Positions 16,590 through 24,377 of a stretch of 64,000 nt of DNA are shown piece after piece. How positions within the stretch are numbered: position 1 is the first letter of the stretch; every line of letters starts with the position of its first letter. This stretch comes from Alcanivoracaceae bacterium (GTDB lineage: Bacteria; Pseudomonadota; Gammaproteobacteria; Pseudomonadales; Alcanivoracaceae), in NCBI GenBank assembly GCA_023146255.1, contig JAGLCJ010000008.1, forward strand, positions 62,001 to 126,000, read 5' to 3'. The notes below the pieces were generated by a model. It was not told where the DNA came from, did not search any database, and saw only the letters and a list, made by a program, of their open reading frames with translations. Made by a program: the position numbers and the translations under genes.

Positions 16590-16661
16590 AGAGTGCGTCG
16601 GTGTTTCGAATATATGACGATAAAATGAACAAAAAAAGACCTATTTTGGTGCAATGTGCAC
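16590..16661 (-). promoter_or_regulatory. conserved upstream block of porin, with GTGCA-ATG-TGCAC palindrome
   Basis: This is the counterpart of 15222-15285. On the minus strand it reads GTGCACATTGCACCAAAATA, CTTTTTTTGTTCATTTTATC and GTCATATATTCG. The GTGCA/TGCAC inverted repeat at 16649-16661 is only partly kept in the other copy. The block is A+T-rich and contains a plausible -10 (TATATT). Confidence 0.55.
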
Positions 16662-16715
16662 TTTCTTCCACTCTGAATGGCCAGAAATGGCACCAAGTTG
16701 CGGCATTAAGGACAC

Positions 16716-16785
16716 AAAAAAGCCCGCGCAAGGCGGGCTTTAATGAGCCGGGCATCAGCCCGGCATTGGCAGCATCCCTGCTGCC
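16716..16785 (-). terminator. porin 3' hairpin series
   Basis: Three hairpins lie in tandem after the stop of the porin at 16800. GGCAGC/GCTGCC (16768-16785) comes first, then GCCGGGC-ATCA-GCCCGGC (16747-16764). Last is AAGCCCGC/GGCGGGCTT, with a T-run on the minus strand (16716-16742), which is the true terminator. Confidence 0.85.
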
Positions 16786-16799
16786 CGAACAGTGCCAGC

Positions 16800-17804
16800 T
16801 TAGAACTTGTGTTCCATACCGACGGCCAGGAAGGTTTCTTCGCTGTCAGCCAGATCAGCTTCGTTGACCGTGTAGTAGGCAAATACCTTGCTCGCCTTGG
16901 CCAGCTTGTAGTCAGCGCCGAAAGACAGGGTGGTCAGCTCTTCTTCAGACTGATCGCCTTCGGTCATGCCGTACTGCAGCTTCAGCTTGACGCGATCCAT
17001 CTTGAAAGCACCGCTGACAAGAATGGAGGTGTCTTCGCCGTTACCCTCGGTATCTTCAGCCATCTGGTAGATAGCACCCACTTCGAATGCATCGGTCATG
17101 AAAGCACCGGTCAGACGGGTGATGTCGATCGGACCAACGCTCGGGTCTGCATCCAGACCTTCGTAGGCGTTATCCAGATCCTGCGCCAGAGCAGCGTACA
17201 GCGAGTCGGTTTCATATACCACGGACACGGAGATGGTATCGGTCAGACCATTTTCGTTTTCGCCATTACCGTCGAAGTCATCCTGATCTTCGTTGGGAAT
17301 GAATGCTGCTTTGATGGTGATCGCGTCGGCCAGTTTCGGCGAAGAGTACTGGATGATGTTGTCGGCGCGCTCGTCACCGGTCATGAACGCGGAGATATCG
17401 CCGTCCAGATCGTTGAACTGGTCAACATCGCCCTGCGAGGTTTTCAGCGGGGTGTCGAACTTACCTGCCTGAATGGTACCGAAGCCACCTTTCAGACCGG
17501 CAAAGATGTTGCGCTGGCTGAACGGAGCACCGCCACCGTTATCAACGTCGATCTGGTACTCGGCCTGATAGATGGCCTGCAGGTTGCCCACTTCCAGATC
17601 GTAGGCACCCTTGACGCCCAGACGCGAAGCGTTGCTGTCCAGAACCCACTCGCTGTCGTTATCCGGGGCAGCCGGTTCCGGATCCACGCTGTTCATTTCC
17701 AGCGTGACATTCATTTTGCCATATACCGTCGGGCCATCGGCCAGAGCAATGGCGGGAAACGCAACAGCAGTACCCACGGCGATCGCAAGCAGCTTCTTGT
17801 TCAT
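16800..17804 (-). CDS. general porin (Gram-negative porin family)
   Basis: A 334-residue precursor with signal peptide MNKKLLAIAVGTAVAFPAIALA. The mature chain starts DGPTVYGKMNVTLEM, has NASRLGVKGAYDLE, the GGFGTIQAGKFDTPLKTSQGD segment and RADNIIQYSSPK, and ends GMEHKF with terminal Phe. It is a paralogue of the porin at 15463, with the same landmarks in order. It is very acidic, with an EDQDDFDGNGENENG loop, which suggests cation preference or a saline habitat (inference). A GAGGAGAGG site precedes the ATG. Confidence 0.88.
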   Translation of the reverse strand: MNKKLLAIAVGTAVAFPAIALADGPTVYGKMNVTLEMNSVDPEPAAPDNDSEWVLDSNASRLGVKGAYDLEVGNLQAIYQAEYQIDVDNGGGAPFSQRNIFAGLKGGFGTIQAGKFDTPLKTSQGDVDQFNDLDGDISAFMTGDERADNIIQYSSPKLADAITIKAAFIPNEDQDDFDGNGENENGLTDTISVSVVYETDSLYAALAQDLDNAYEGLDADPSVGPIDITRLTGAFMTDAFEVGAIYQMAEDTEGNGEDTSILVSGAFKMDRVKLKLQYGMTEGDQSEEELTTLSFGADYKLAKASKVFAYYTVNEADLADSEETFLAVGMEHKF

Positions 17805-17913
17805 TCGAACCTCTCCTCAATTCAGGCAATGTTGTGTGCAATTAACAGCATTGGCGGAACCCCTGTAGCCAGTTCCTGACTGCTGAGGCGGAGTATGGGG
17901 AGGGTGAATGACG

Positions 17914-17939
17914 GCAAAGTTTCATCAATATGAACTTTG
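17914..17939. promoter_or_regulatory. inverted repeat CAAAGTT(T)CAT-N4-ATGAACTTTG upstream of porin
   Basis: Arms of 10 bp, with one extra T in the left arm, lie 110 bp before the porin start at 17804. It may be an operator or a hairpin. Confidence 0.35.
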
Positions 17940-17996
17940 TGTGACAGGCGGATATGGCGGGAACTATCCGGCTTGCCGGAAAAGCGGAGAGATTTC

Positions 17997-18020
17997 GCGG
18001 CTGATCAGCCGCTCCTACAG
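17997..18020. repeat. REP-like palindrome copy 1 (single unit)
   Basis: GCGGCTGATCAGCCGC (17997-18012) is a 16-bp perfect palindrome followed by TCCTACAG. It is one half of the TGTAGGAGC family seen in pairs at three other places. Read from the mazG side, CTGTAGGAGC supplies the last Leu codon and the TAG stop of mazG. Confidence 0.85.
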
Positions 18021-18785
18021 GCGCGCGGCTTTGGCCGCACGCCAGAGCCGCTCCAGAGCATCGGCATCCAGACCTGCCAGATCTGCCTGCCCCTCCATAT
18101 GCCGAAAGCGCCGGCTGAACTTCTCGCTGGCGCGGCGCAGTGCCATGTCCGGGTCCAGCTTCAACTGACGGGCCAGATTGACCACGCTGAACAGCAGGTC
18201 ACCGAGCTCCTCTTCAATATGTGTCCGGTCAGCGCCCGCCATGGCCTCGCCGAGCTCATTCAGCTCGGACTGCACCTGCGGCAATACCGCGGCCGCATCC
18301 GGCCAGTCAAAGCCGACGGTCGCCGCCTTTTTCTGCAACTTCAGCGCCTGCTGCAACGCCGGCAGCCCGGACGGCACACCGTCCAGGGTACTGGCATGAT
18401 CACGACCTTTCCCGGCGCGTTCCTCGCGCTTGATCTGCTCCCAGGCCCGCTTGATCTCGGCAACATCATCAGTCGCCGATTCACCAAACACATGCGGGTG
18501 CCGGCGCACCAGCTTCTCGTTCAGCGTCGCCACCACATCCGCAAACCGGAACAGGTTCTGCTCCTCGGCCATACGCGAGTGAAATACCACCTGCAGCAAC
18601 AGATCCCCCAGCTCCTCACGCAACTCCGGCCAGTCGCGCTCGGCAATCGCCTGCGCCACTTCAAACGCCTCTTCAATGGTGTACGGCGCAATAGTGTCGA
18701 AATTCTGCTTCAGATCCCACGCACAGCCACGCTCGGGATCGCGCAGGGTGGCCATGATGCTGAGCAGTTCATCGATTGCGGACAT
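18015..18785 (-). CDS. mazG: nucleoside triphosphate pyrophosphohydrolase MazG
   Basis: MazG hydrolyses NTPs and dNTPs to the monophosphate and PPi and is linked to control of ppGpp and removal of abnormal nucleotides. The 256-residue product contains two MazG domains. The first has CAWDLKQNFDTIAPYTIEEAFEV and ELREELGDLLLQVVFHSRMAEE, the second QSELNELGEAM and HIEEELGDLLFSVVNLARQL. Each has the ExxE...ExxD metal-binding pattern. The ATG at 18785 gives the canonical MSAIDELL start. Its stop codon lies in a REP-like repeat. relA lies upstream on the same strand, with a VAH element in between. Confidence 0.95.
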   Translation of the reverse strand: MSAIDELLSIMATLRDPERGCAWDLKQNFDTIAPYTIEEAFEVAQAIAERDWPELREELGDLLLQVVFHSRMAEEQNLFRFADVVATLNEKLVRRHPHVFGESATDDVAEIKRAWEQIKREERAGKGRDHASTLDGVPSGLPALQQALKLQKKAATVGFDWPDAAAVLPQVQSELNELGEAMAGADRTHIEEELGDLLFSVVNLARQLKLDPDMALRRASEKFSRRFRHMEGQADLAGLDADALERLWRAAKAARL

Positions 18786-18858
18786 GACAGGCTCCTGAGA
18801 GGCGGCATCAGCCGAACAAAAACAGATTTCCAAAAGGTGCTCGCGGACAACTGGCACA

Positions 18859-18992
18859 ATGCGAGGCCGCAGCGATGGCGGAAACCTGCCGGGACTGTGT
18901 GAGGCATGGATGCCGAACGCAAGCCCCCAGGGATGGGTTCACGGCGGGTCCCGGCAGGTTTCCGCCATCGCTGCGGCCGGGATTTCACTGCC
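18859..18992 (-). repeat. VAH element copy 2
   Basis: A perfect 31-bp inverted repeat pairs 18865-18895 with 18948-18978. The core 18891-18952 is the reverse complement of copy 1 with few changes. One is in the inner helix, where GGCAT/ATGCC replaces GACAT/ATGTC, a paired change. The arms share no long match with copy 1. The conserved edges are TCGCAT at the left end (as its complement, ATGCGA) and GGCAGTGAAAT at the right end (as its complement). It lies between mazG and relA. Confidence 0.9.
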
Positions 18993-19023
18993 CAAGCGTT
19001 AAAGGAATACGGCAAAGAACCAG

Positions 19024-21270
19024 CTACTTCTTGTAACGCCGCACTTCCAACACCCCCGGCAACTGATCCATCTTCGCCAACACCTTGCCCAGATTGCCAA
19101 GCGTCGAAATCTCAATGGTCAGCAACATGGTCGCAGTATTGTCATGCGGATGCGATTCGGTATGCGCGGCAGTAACATTGACCCGCTCATTGGCCAGCAC
19201 CGACAGTAGATCACGCAATAACCCCTGCCGATCCCAGGCGCGAATAAAAATATCCACCGGATAGGCGATCCGGTCCGCCTGCCCCCAGCTGACCTCGATC
19301 ACCCGCTCCGGATCCTCTGCCTGCATCGACAGCAGATTCGGACAGTTGGCCCGGTGCACTGTGACACCACGGCCCTGAGTGATATAGCCCATCACCGGAT
19401 CACCGGGAATCGGCTGACAACAGGCAGCAATATGGGTCATCAGGTTGCCGACCCCCTGAATGGTGATATCGGCCTCTCCGGTCGCCTTGGGTTTCGCCGG
19501 AACAAACAGGTCCTGCTGACGCTGATCGGTACTGAACAGTTCCTGCGCCTGATTCACCACTTGGGAAATGCGCAAATCTCCAGCGCCCAGTGCGGCCAGC
19601 ACATCCTCGCCGCTTCTCAGATTCAGCTCCGGCGCCAGCTTGTCGAGATCAATTTTCTCCAGCGCCAACCGCGACAGTTCCTTGTCGAGAATCTGCTTGC
19701 CCTGACTGATATGCGAGCCGCGATCCTGCCGCTTGAACCAGTGATGAATCCGGGCACGCGCCGACGCAGTCTTGACGTAGCCCAGTGACGGCGTCAGCCA
19801 GTCACGACTCGGACCACCCTCTTTTGTCGTCAGAATCTCGATCTGTTCGCCGGTTTTCAGCTCATAGTTAAGCGGCACGATATGGCCGTTAACCTTGGCG
19901 CCGCGACAGCGATGCCCGACCTCGGTATGAATCTGATAGGCAAAATCCACCGGTGTTGAGCCGGCCTCCATATCCAGCACATGGCCTTCCGGAGTAAACA
20001 CATAAATGCGCTGGCCACCCTCGTTGCCGCGCAAGTCGGCGACCACACTGTCGAGGTTGGCCTCGCCAAGCTCGTCATGCCACTCCAGCACCTGCCTGAG
20101 CCAGGCAATCTTCTGTTCGTAGTCAGCACCACGCTTGTCGCGCTTGCTGCCTTCCTTATAGCGCCAGTGGGCGCAGACACCGAGCTCGGCGTCATCGTGC
20201 ATATCAAAGGTCCGGATCTGCACTTCGAGCATTTTCCGGTCAGGCCCGACCACGGCGGTATGCAGACTCTGGTAGCCGTTCTCCTTCGGATTGGCGATGT
20301 AATCGTCAAACTCCTTCGGCACGTGCTGCCAGAGCGAATGCACCACGCCAAGCGCGGCATAGCAATCGCGCAGGTCTTTCACCAGAATCCGCACAGCACG
20401 AACGTCATACACCTCGTAAAAATCGAGATGCTTTTTCTGCATCTTTCGCCAGATGCTGTAGATGTGCTTTGCCCTGCCCTGAATCTCGGCATCCTGAATA
20501 CCGAATTTCTCCAGCTGGGTTTTCAGCTGGGCAATCACCGTGTCGATGTAGCCTTCACGGTCCAGCCGCTTTTCATCAAGCAGCTTGGCAATCTTCTTGT
20601 AGGCGCCCGGCTGCAGGTAGCGGAACGACAAATCCTCCAGTTCCCACTTCAGCTGGCCGACACCAAGACGGTGGGCAAGCGGCGCATAGATATCGAAAAC
20701 TTCGCGGGCAACCTTCTGTCGCCGCTCCTCACTGGCGTCCTTGACCGCCCGGATAATCACGGTCCGCTCTGCCAGCTTCAGCAGAGCGACGCGGACATCG
20801 TCGACCATCGCCACCAGCATCTTGCGAACATTGTCGAGCTGGCCATCATGCTGGCCAAGCACCGCCTTGCGAGTGGGATTCAGCACCGCACCGATAGCGG
20901 CCATACGCAGCACGCCTTCAATCAGCCGCGCGGTTTCGTCACCGAATTCCCGCTCGACCTCAAGCAGGGACAAATGCCCCTCGCGTACCGAGCGATACAG
21001 CACCGCCGCCGGCAGCATGGCGCCATCGGCACGCAGTTCGACAAGAATGTCGACCATCTGCAGGCCAATGCGGTAGCAACCAATAACGTAAGGCCAGACC
21101 CGCCCGGCACGCTCACCGGCATCCTCACACTGACGGGCACGCTCGCAGGCACGGGCGAACAGGTCTCGGTCCGGCACATGGCACTGCTCACTGACCCGAC
21201 TCAGCCAGTTCTCGAAGTTGCCATCAATGTCGGCCTCATGGGCCTGTTGTTGCCGTCTTACCGTGACCAT
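19024..21270 (-). CDS. relA: (p)ppGpp synthetase RelA
   Basis: RelA binds ribosomes with uncharged tRNA and makes (p)ppGpp. The 748-residue product has a degenerate hydrolase domain (AAVLYRSVREGHL where SpoT has the His-Asp pair). Next comes the synthetase domain with SIWRKMQKKHLDFYEVYDVRAVRI near residues 268-291 and ENGYQSLHTAVVGPDRKMLEVQIRT. TGS (HIVPLNYELKTGEQIEIL), zinc-finger-like (ACCQPIPGDPVMGYI) and ACT domains follow. It is therefore the synthesis-only form. Its start overlaps the rlmD stop by one base (TGATG), so it is translationally coupled. Confidence 0.96.
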   Translation of the reverse strand: MVTVRRQQQAHEADIDGNFENWLSRVSEQCHVPDRDLFARACERARQCEDAGERAGRVWPYVIGCYRIGLQMVDILVELRADGAMLPAAVLYRSVREGHLSLLEVEREFGDETARLIEGVLRMAAIGAVLNPTRKAVLGQHDGQLDNVRKMLVAMVDDVRVALLKLAERTVIIRAVKDASEERRQKVAREVFDIYAPLAHRLGVGQLKWELEDLSFRYLQPGAYKKIAKLLDEKRLDREGYIDTVIAQLKTQLEKFGIQDAEIQGRAKHIYSIWRKMQKKHLDFYEVYDVRAVRILVKDLRDCYAALGVVHSLWQHVPKEFDDYIANPKENGYQSLHTAVVGPDRKMLEVQIRTFDMHDDAELGVCAHWRYKEGSKRDKRGADYEQKIAWLRQVLEWHDELGEANLDSVVADLRGNEGGQRIYVFTPEGHVLDMEAGSTPVDFAYQIHTEVGHRCRGAKVNGHIVPLNYELKTGEQIEILTTKEGGPSRDWLTPSLGYVKTASARARIHHWFKRQDRGSHISQGKQILDKELSRLALEKIDLDKLAPELNLRSGEDVLAALGAGDLRISQVVNQAQELFSTDQRQQDLFVPAKPKATGEADITIQGVGNLMTHIAACCQPIPGDPVMGYITQGRGVTVHRANCPNLLSMQAEDPERVIEVSWGQADRIAYPVDIFIRAWDRQGLLRDLLSVLANERVNVTAAHTESHPHDNTATMLLTIEISTLGNLGKVLAKMDQLPGVLEVRRYKK

Positions 21271-22589
21271 CAGCGCTCAAACAGGGCAATGGATTCAACA
21301 TGGGTGGTATGCGGGAACATGTCCATGACACCCGCTGCCACCAACCGATAACCGTGTTTCACCAGCTCGCCGGCATCACGAGCCAGCGTTGCCGGGTTGC
21401 AGGATACATACACCACTTTCTTCGCCCCGGTTTTAGCCAGCAGCGGCATCATTTCCAGTGCCCCGGTACGCGGCGGGTCGACCAGAATCCGGTCATAGCG
21501 CGCTGTCGCCCAACTCTGCCCGGCCACATCGCGAGTCAGGTCAAAGGCGTGAAAGTCGACATTCGACAGGCCGTTACGCCGGGCGTTCTCGTAACCGCGC
21601 TCAACCATCGCCTGACTGCCCTCCACACCGGTGACATGGGCAGCCAGACGCGCCAGCGGCAGGGTGAAGTTCCCCAGCCCGCAGAACAGGTCCAGCACCC
21701 GGTGCTCTGCCTGGACATCAAGCAATTCCAGTGCCAACGGCACCATGGCGCGATTGATTTCGGCGTTGACCTGAGTGAAGTCAGTGGGATGGAACGCCAG
21801 CTGCAGATCCGCCGACGGCAGCGAATAGAACAACCGCTGTTCGCCATCGACCGGCCAGACCCGGTGCACACTCTGCTCGTTATCTGGCTGCAGATAGCAG
21901 TGCCAGCCGCGCTGCTGGCAGAAGCCGACCAGTGCTTGCCGGTCATGATCGCTGAGTGGATCCAGATGGCGGAAAATCAGGGCGATATCGTCATCGCCGG
22001 CCGCCACTTCGATCTGGGCAATGCGGCGTTTACCATCCAGCGAACCGATCAGGGCCGCCAGGTCCGGCAACGCTGCACCGAGCGGTGGTACCAGTACCGC
22101 ACAAGCATCAATCGCGGCAATGAAATGGTTACGCTTTTCCCGAAAGCCGACCAGCACCTGTTCACGGGCTTCGACATATTTGACGCCAAGACGCGCCTTG
22201 CTGCGATAGCCGGTCACCGGCCCGCGCAAAGGCTCCAGCCAGCGCTTCGGCTTGAGGCCACCGAAATGTTTCAGCTGCTCCTCCAGCATCACCTGCTTGA
22301 GACGCACCTGCTCGTCGCTGTCCAGATGCTGCAGACTGCAACCACCGCAACGGTCGGCATGGGCGCAGGGTGGCGTCTGCCGATGCCCGGACGCCACCCG
22401 CACTTCGACAGTGCGGCCTTCATCGAACTTGCTGTGCAGCATGGTGTACTGGCAGAGCACCGTCTCGCCCGGCAGGGCCGCATCAACAAAAGTGGTTTTA
22501 CCATTCGGTCGGGCGATGCCACGGCCGTCGTGACTGAGCGCCTCCACCACCAGTTCCTGTGGCGGCGGCAGGGGTTTGCGGCGGGCCAT
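21270..22589 (-). CDS. rlmD: 23S rRNA (uracil1939-C5)-methyltransferase RlmD
   Basis: RlmD (RumA) methylates U1939 of 23S rRNA. The 439-residue protein has an N-terminal TRAM domain. A [4Fe-4S] cluster motif, CAHADRCGGCSLQHL, lies near residues 76-90, with the fourth Cys in IDACAVL near 165. The Rossmann fold has VLDLFCGLGNFTLPLA, and the catalytic Cys is in VYVSCNPATLARD near residue 395. The final MDMFPHTTHVESIALF is typical of the TrmA/RlmD family. It overlaps its upstream neighbour by one base and relA by one base. Confidence 0.96.
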   Translation of the reverse strand: MARRKPLPPPQELVVEALSHDGRGIARPNGKTTFVDAALPGETVLCQYTMLHSKFDEGRTVEVRVASGHRQTPPCAHADRCGGCSLQHLDSDEQVRLKQVMLEEQLKHFGGLKPKRWLEPLRGPVTGYRSKARLGVKYVEAREQVLVGFREKRNHFIAAIDACAVLVPPLGAALPDLAALIGSLDGKRRIAQIEVAAGDDDIALIFRHLDPLSDHDRQALVGFCQQRGWHCYLQPDNEQSVHRVWPVDGEQRLFYSLPSADLQLAFHPTDFTQVNAEINRAMVPLALELLDVQAEHRVLDLFCGLGNFTLPLARLAAHVTGVEGSQAMVERGYENARRNGLSNVDFHAFDLTRDVAGQSWATARYDRILVDPPRTGALEMMPLLAKTGAKKVVYVSCNPATLARDAGELVKHGYRLVAAGVMDMFPHTTHVESIALFER

Positions 22590-23365
22590 CAGACGCCCTC
22601 CGGCCAGGCGGCAAGGAACTCGTCAAAATGTGGCTGTTTTTCCTGCTTCAGCCACTCACGCAATAACGCGATTTCCTTTTCGTAGCCAGTCGCATCCAGA
22701 TGGCCACGCATCAGCTGGAAGCGCAGGAATACCAGCCAGGTATTCAGTACATCGGTTTCGCAGTAGTCCCGAATACCCTTCAGGTTACCGGCCTGGAATT
22801 CATCAAATACCTTGCCGCCACTCATGCCCATCTTGCCGGGAAAGCCCAGCAGGGTGGCGATTTGATCGAGTGGCGCATTGGCGCGGGCGTTATACAGCGC
22901 CAGCATGTCCATCAGATCCAGGTGGCGGGTGTGATAACGGCTCAGGTAATTGTTATAGCGGAAGCTGGTGTCATTATCACCGGTCTCCCAATACCGCGGC
23001 GCGCTGACGCCATGACGTAACGCCCGGTAATGCAGTACCGGCAAATCAAAACCACCGCCATTCCAGCTGACCAGCTGCGGCGAAAACTTTTCCACGCCTT
23101 CGAAAAAACGCTCGATCAGTTCTTTCTCGGAACTGCCTTCCTCGCCCAGCGACCAGACTTTGATGCCTTTCGCCGAGCGCAGCACCACCGAGATGGCAAC
23201 AATCTTCTGCAGGTGCAGGCGCAGAAACTCGTTACCGGTTTCCTGCCGGCGAATGTTGAACAGCGCACTGGCGGTGTCCTTGTCATCCAGACCATCCAGA
23301 TCATAGATGCGCCGACCACCCTCAAGATCCGGGATGGTTTCGATATCAAATACCAGTACATTCAT
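22589..23365 (-). CDS. predicted PolB-like 3'-5' exonuclease (DEDDy)
   Basis: A 258-residue RNase H-like exonuclease of the family called predicted 3'-5' exonuclease related to the PolB exonuclease domain. The DEDD motifs are visible: FDIETIPD (Asp6, Glu8), VSWNGGGFDLPVLHYRAL near 98-115, and YCETDVLNT near 201-209, where the Tyr-x-x-x-Asp marks the DEDDy class. The biochemical role is not established for this family. It sits between cysM and rlmD in a leftward run and shares the TGATG overlap with rlmD. Confidence 0.85.
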   Translation of the reverse strand: MNVLVFDIETIPDLEGGRRIYDLDGLDDKDTASALFNIRRQETGNEFLRLHLQKIVAISVVLRSAKGIKVWSLGEEGSSEKELIERFFEGVEKFSPQLVSWNGGGFDLPVLHYRALRHGVSAPRYWETGDNDTSFRYNNYLSRYHTRHLDLMDMLALYNARANAPLDQIATLLGFPGKMGMSGGKVFDEFQAGNLKGIRDYCETDVLNTWLVFLRFQLMRGHLDATGYEKEIALLREWLKQEKQPHFDEFLAAWPEGV

Positions 23366-23397
23366 GACTAATCCCTGAAAGCAGACGGCGAGAAAAA

Positions 23398-24288
23398 TCA
23401 GCCGTTGAAGACACCGGTGGACAGGTAACGATCACCCCGGTCACAGACAATGGCGACAATCACTGCATTGCTCAGCCCGGCGCTCAGACGCAGGGCCCCG
23501 GCGACGGCGCCGCCGGAAGAGACGCCGCAGAAAATGCCTTCTTCCCGCGCCAGCCTGCGCATGGTTTCCTCGGCAGTTTTCTGGTCCATATCGATGACCT
23601 GATCAACCCGGCTGGCATCGAAAATGCTCGGCAGATATTCCTTCGGCCAGCGCCGGATACCTGGAATCTGGGAACCGTCAGTGGGCTGCAGGCCAACAAT
23701 CTGAATCGCCGGATTTTTTTCCTTGAGGAACTTCGACACCCCCATGATGGTGCCGGTGGTGCCCATGGAGCTGACAAAGTGGGTGATGCGCCCCTCCGTA
23801 TCACGCCAGATTTCCGGGCCAGTGGTTTCATAATGAGCCAGCGGATTATCCGGGTTGGCAAACTGGTCCAGCACCCGGCCTTCGCCACGGGCCTGCATCG
23901 CCATGGCCAGATCGCGGGCGCCTTCCATGCCCTGCTCCCGGGTGACATCAATCAGCTCGGCACCGTAGGCGCGCATGGCATCCTTGCGCTCCTGACTCTG
24001 GTTGGCGGGCATGATCAGCTTGATCCGGTAACCGCGCATCGCTGCGGCCATCGCCAGCGCAATACCGGTGTTGCCGCTGGTGGCCTCGATCAGCACATCA
24101 CCGGGGCGAATCTCGCCACGCTCCTCGGCCCTGCGGATCATGTTCAGCGCCGGCCTGTCCTTGACCGAGCCGGCCGGGTTGTTACCTTCCAGCTTGACCA
24201 GAATGGTGTTGGTGGTATCCCCCGGCAGACGCTTGAGGCGCACCAGAGGCGTGTTGCCGACCGTGTCTTCAATATTGAGTATGCTCAT
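23398..24288 (-). CDS. cysM: cysteine synthase B (CysM)
   Basis: CysM is a PLP enzyme that makes cysteine from O-acetylserine with sulphide or thiosulphate. The 296-residue product has TPLVRLKRLPG, the PLP lysine in NNPAGSVKDRPA near residue 41, ATSGNTGIALA, SSMGTTGTIMG for phosphate binding, and GIFCGVSSGGAVAGALR near the C-terminus. Sequence around Lys41 (PAGSVKDRPAL) is the CysM rather than the CysK version. The ATG at 24288 gives the normal MSILNIEDTVGNTPL start. It is divergent from gacS across an 89-bp gap, an arrangement also found in Pseudomonas. Confidence 0.94.
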   Translation of the reverse strand: MSILNIEDTVGNTPLVRLKRLPGDTTNTILVKLEGNNPAGSVKDRPALNMIRRAEERGEIRPGDVLIEATSGNTGIALAMAAAMRGYRIKLIMPANQSQERKDAMRAYGAELIDVTREQGMEGARDLAMAMQARGEGRVLDQFANPDNPLAHYETTGPEIWRDTEGRITHFVSSMGTTGTIMGVSKFLKEKNPAIQIVGLQPTDGSQIPGIRRWPKEYLPSIFDASRVDQVIDMDQKTAEETMRRLAREEGIFCGVSSGGAVAGALRLSAGLSNAVIVAIVCDRGDRYLSTGVFNG

Positions 24289-24377
24289 GGAGGCGGATTG
24301 TACCCGTCCCGGCAGTGACTGGCACCGGGTCCGTGCTGACCGCATAATGCGGCTATCGTTTGCAGGAAAGGCATTTC

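Noticed and set aside
16640..16661. NtrC binding site or sigma-54 promoter upstream of the porin
   Set aside because: TGCACC half-sites are present but the paired spacing and the -24/-12 GG-N10-GC elements are not.
16743..17879. 378-codon plus-strand frame opposite the porin
   Set aside because: It mirrors a porin with an excellent signal peptide and terminal Phe, has no recognisable domain and runs through the porin terminator.
19981..21351. 456-codon plus-strand frame opposite relA
   Set aside because: relA motifs are complete on the minus strand; the opposite frame has no ribosome-binding site or domain.
21300..22685. 461-codon plus-strand frame opposite rlmD
   Set aside because: This is the shadow of a complete rlmD gene; its composition (Gln, His, Arg) is that of an antisense frame.
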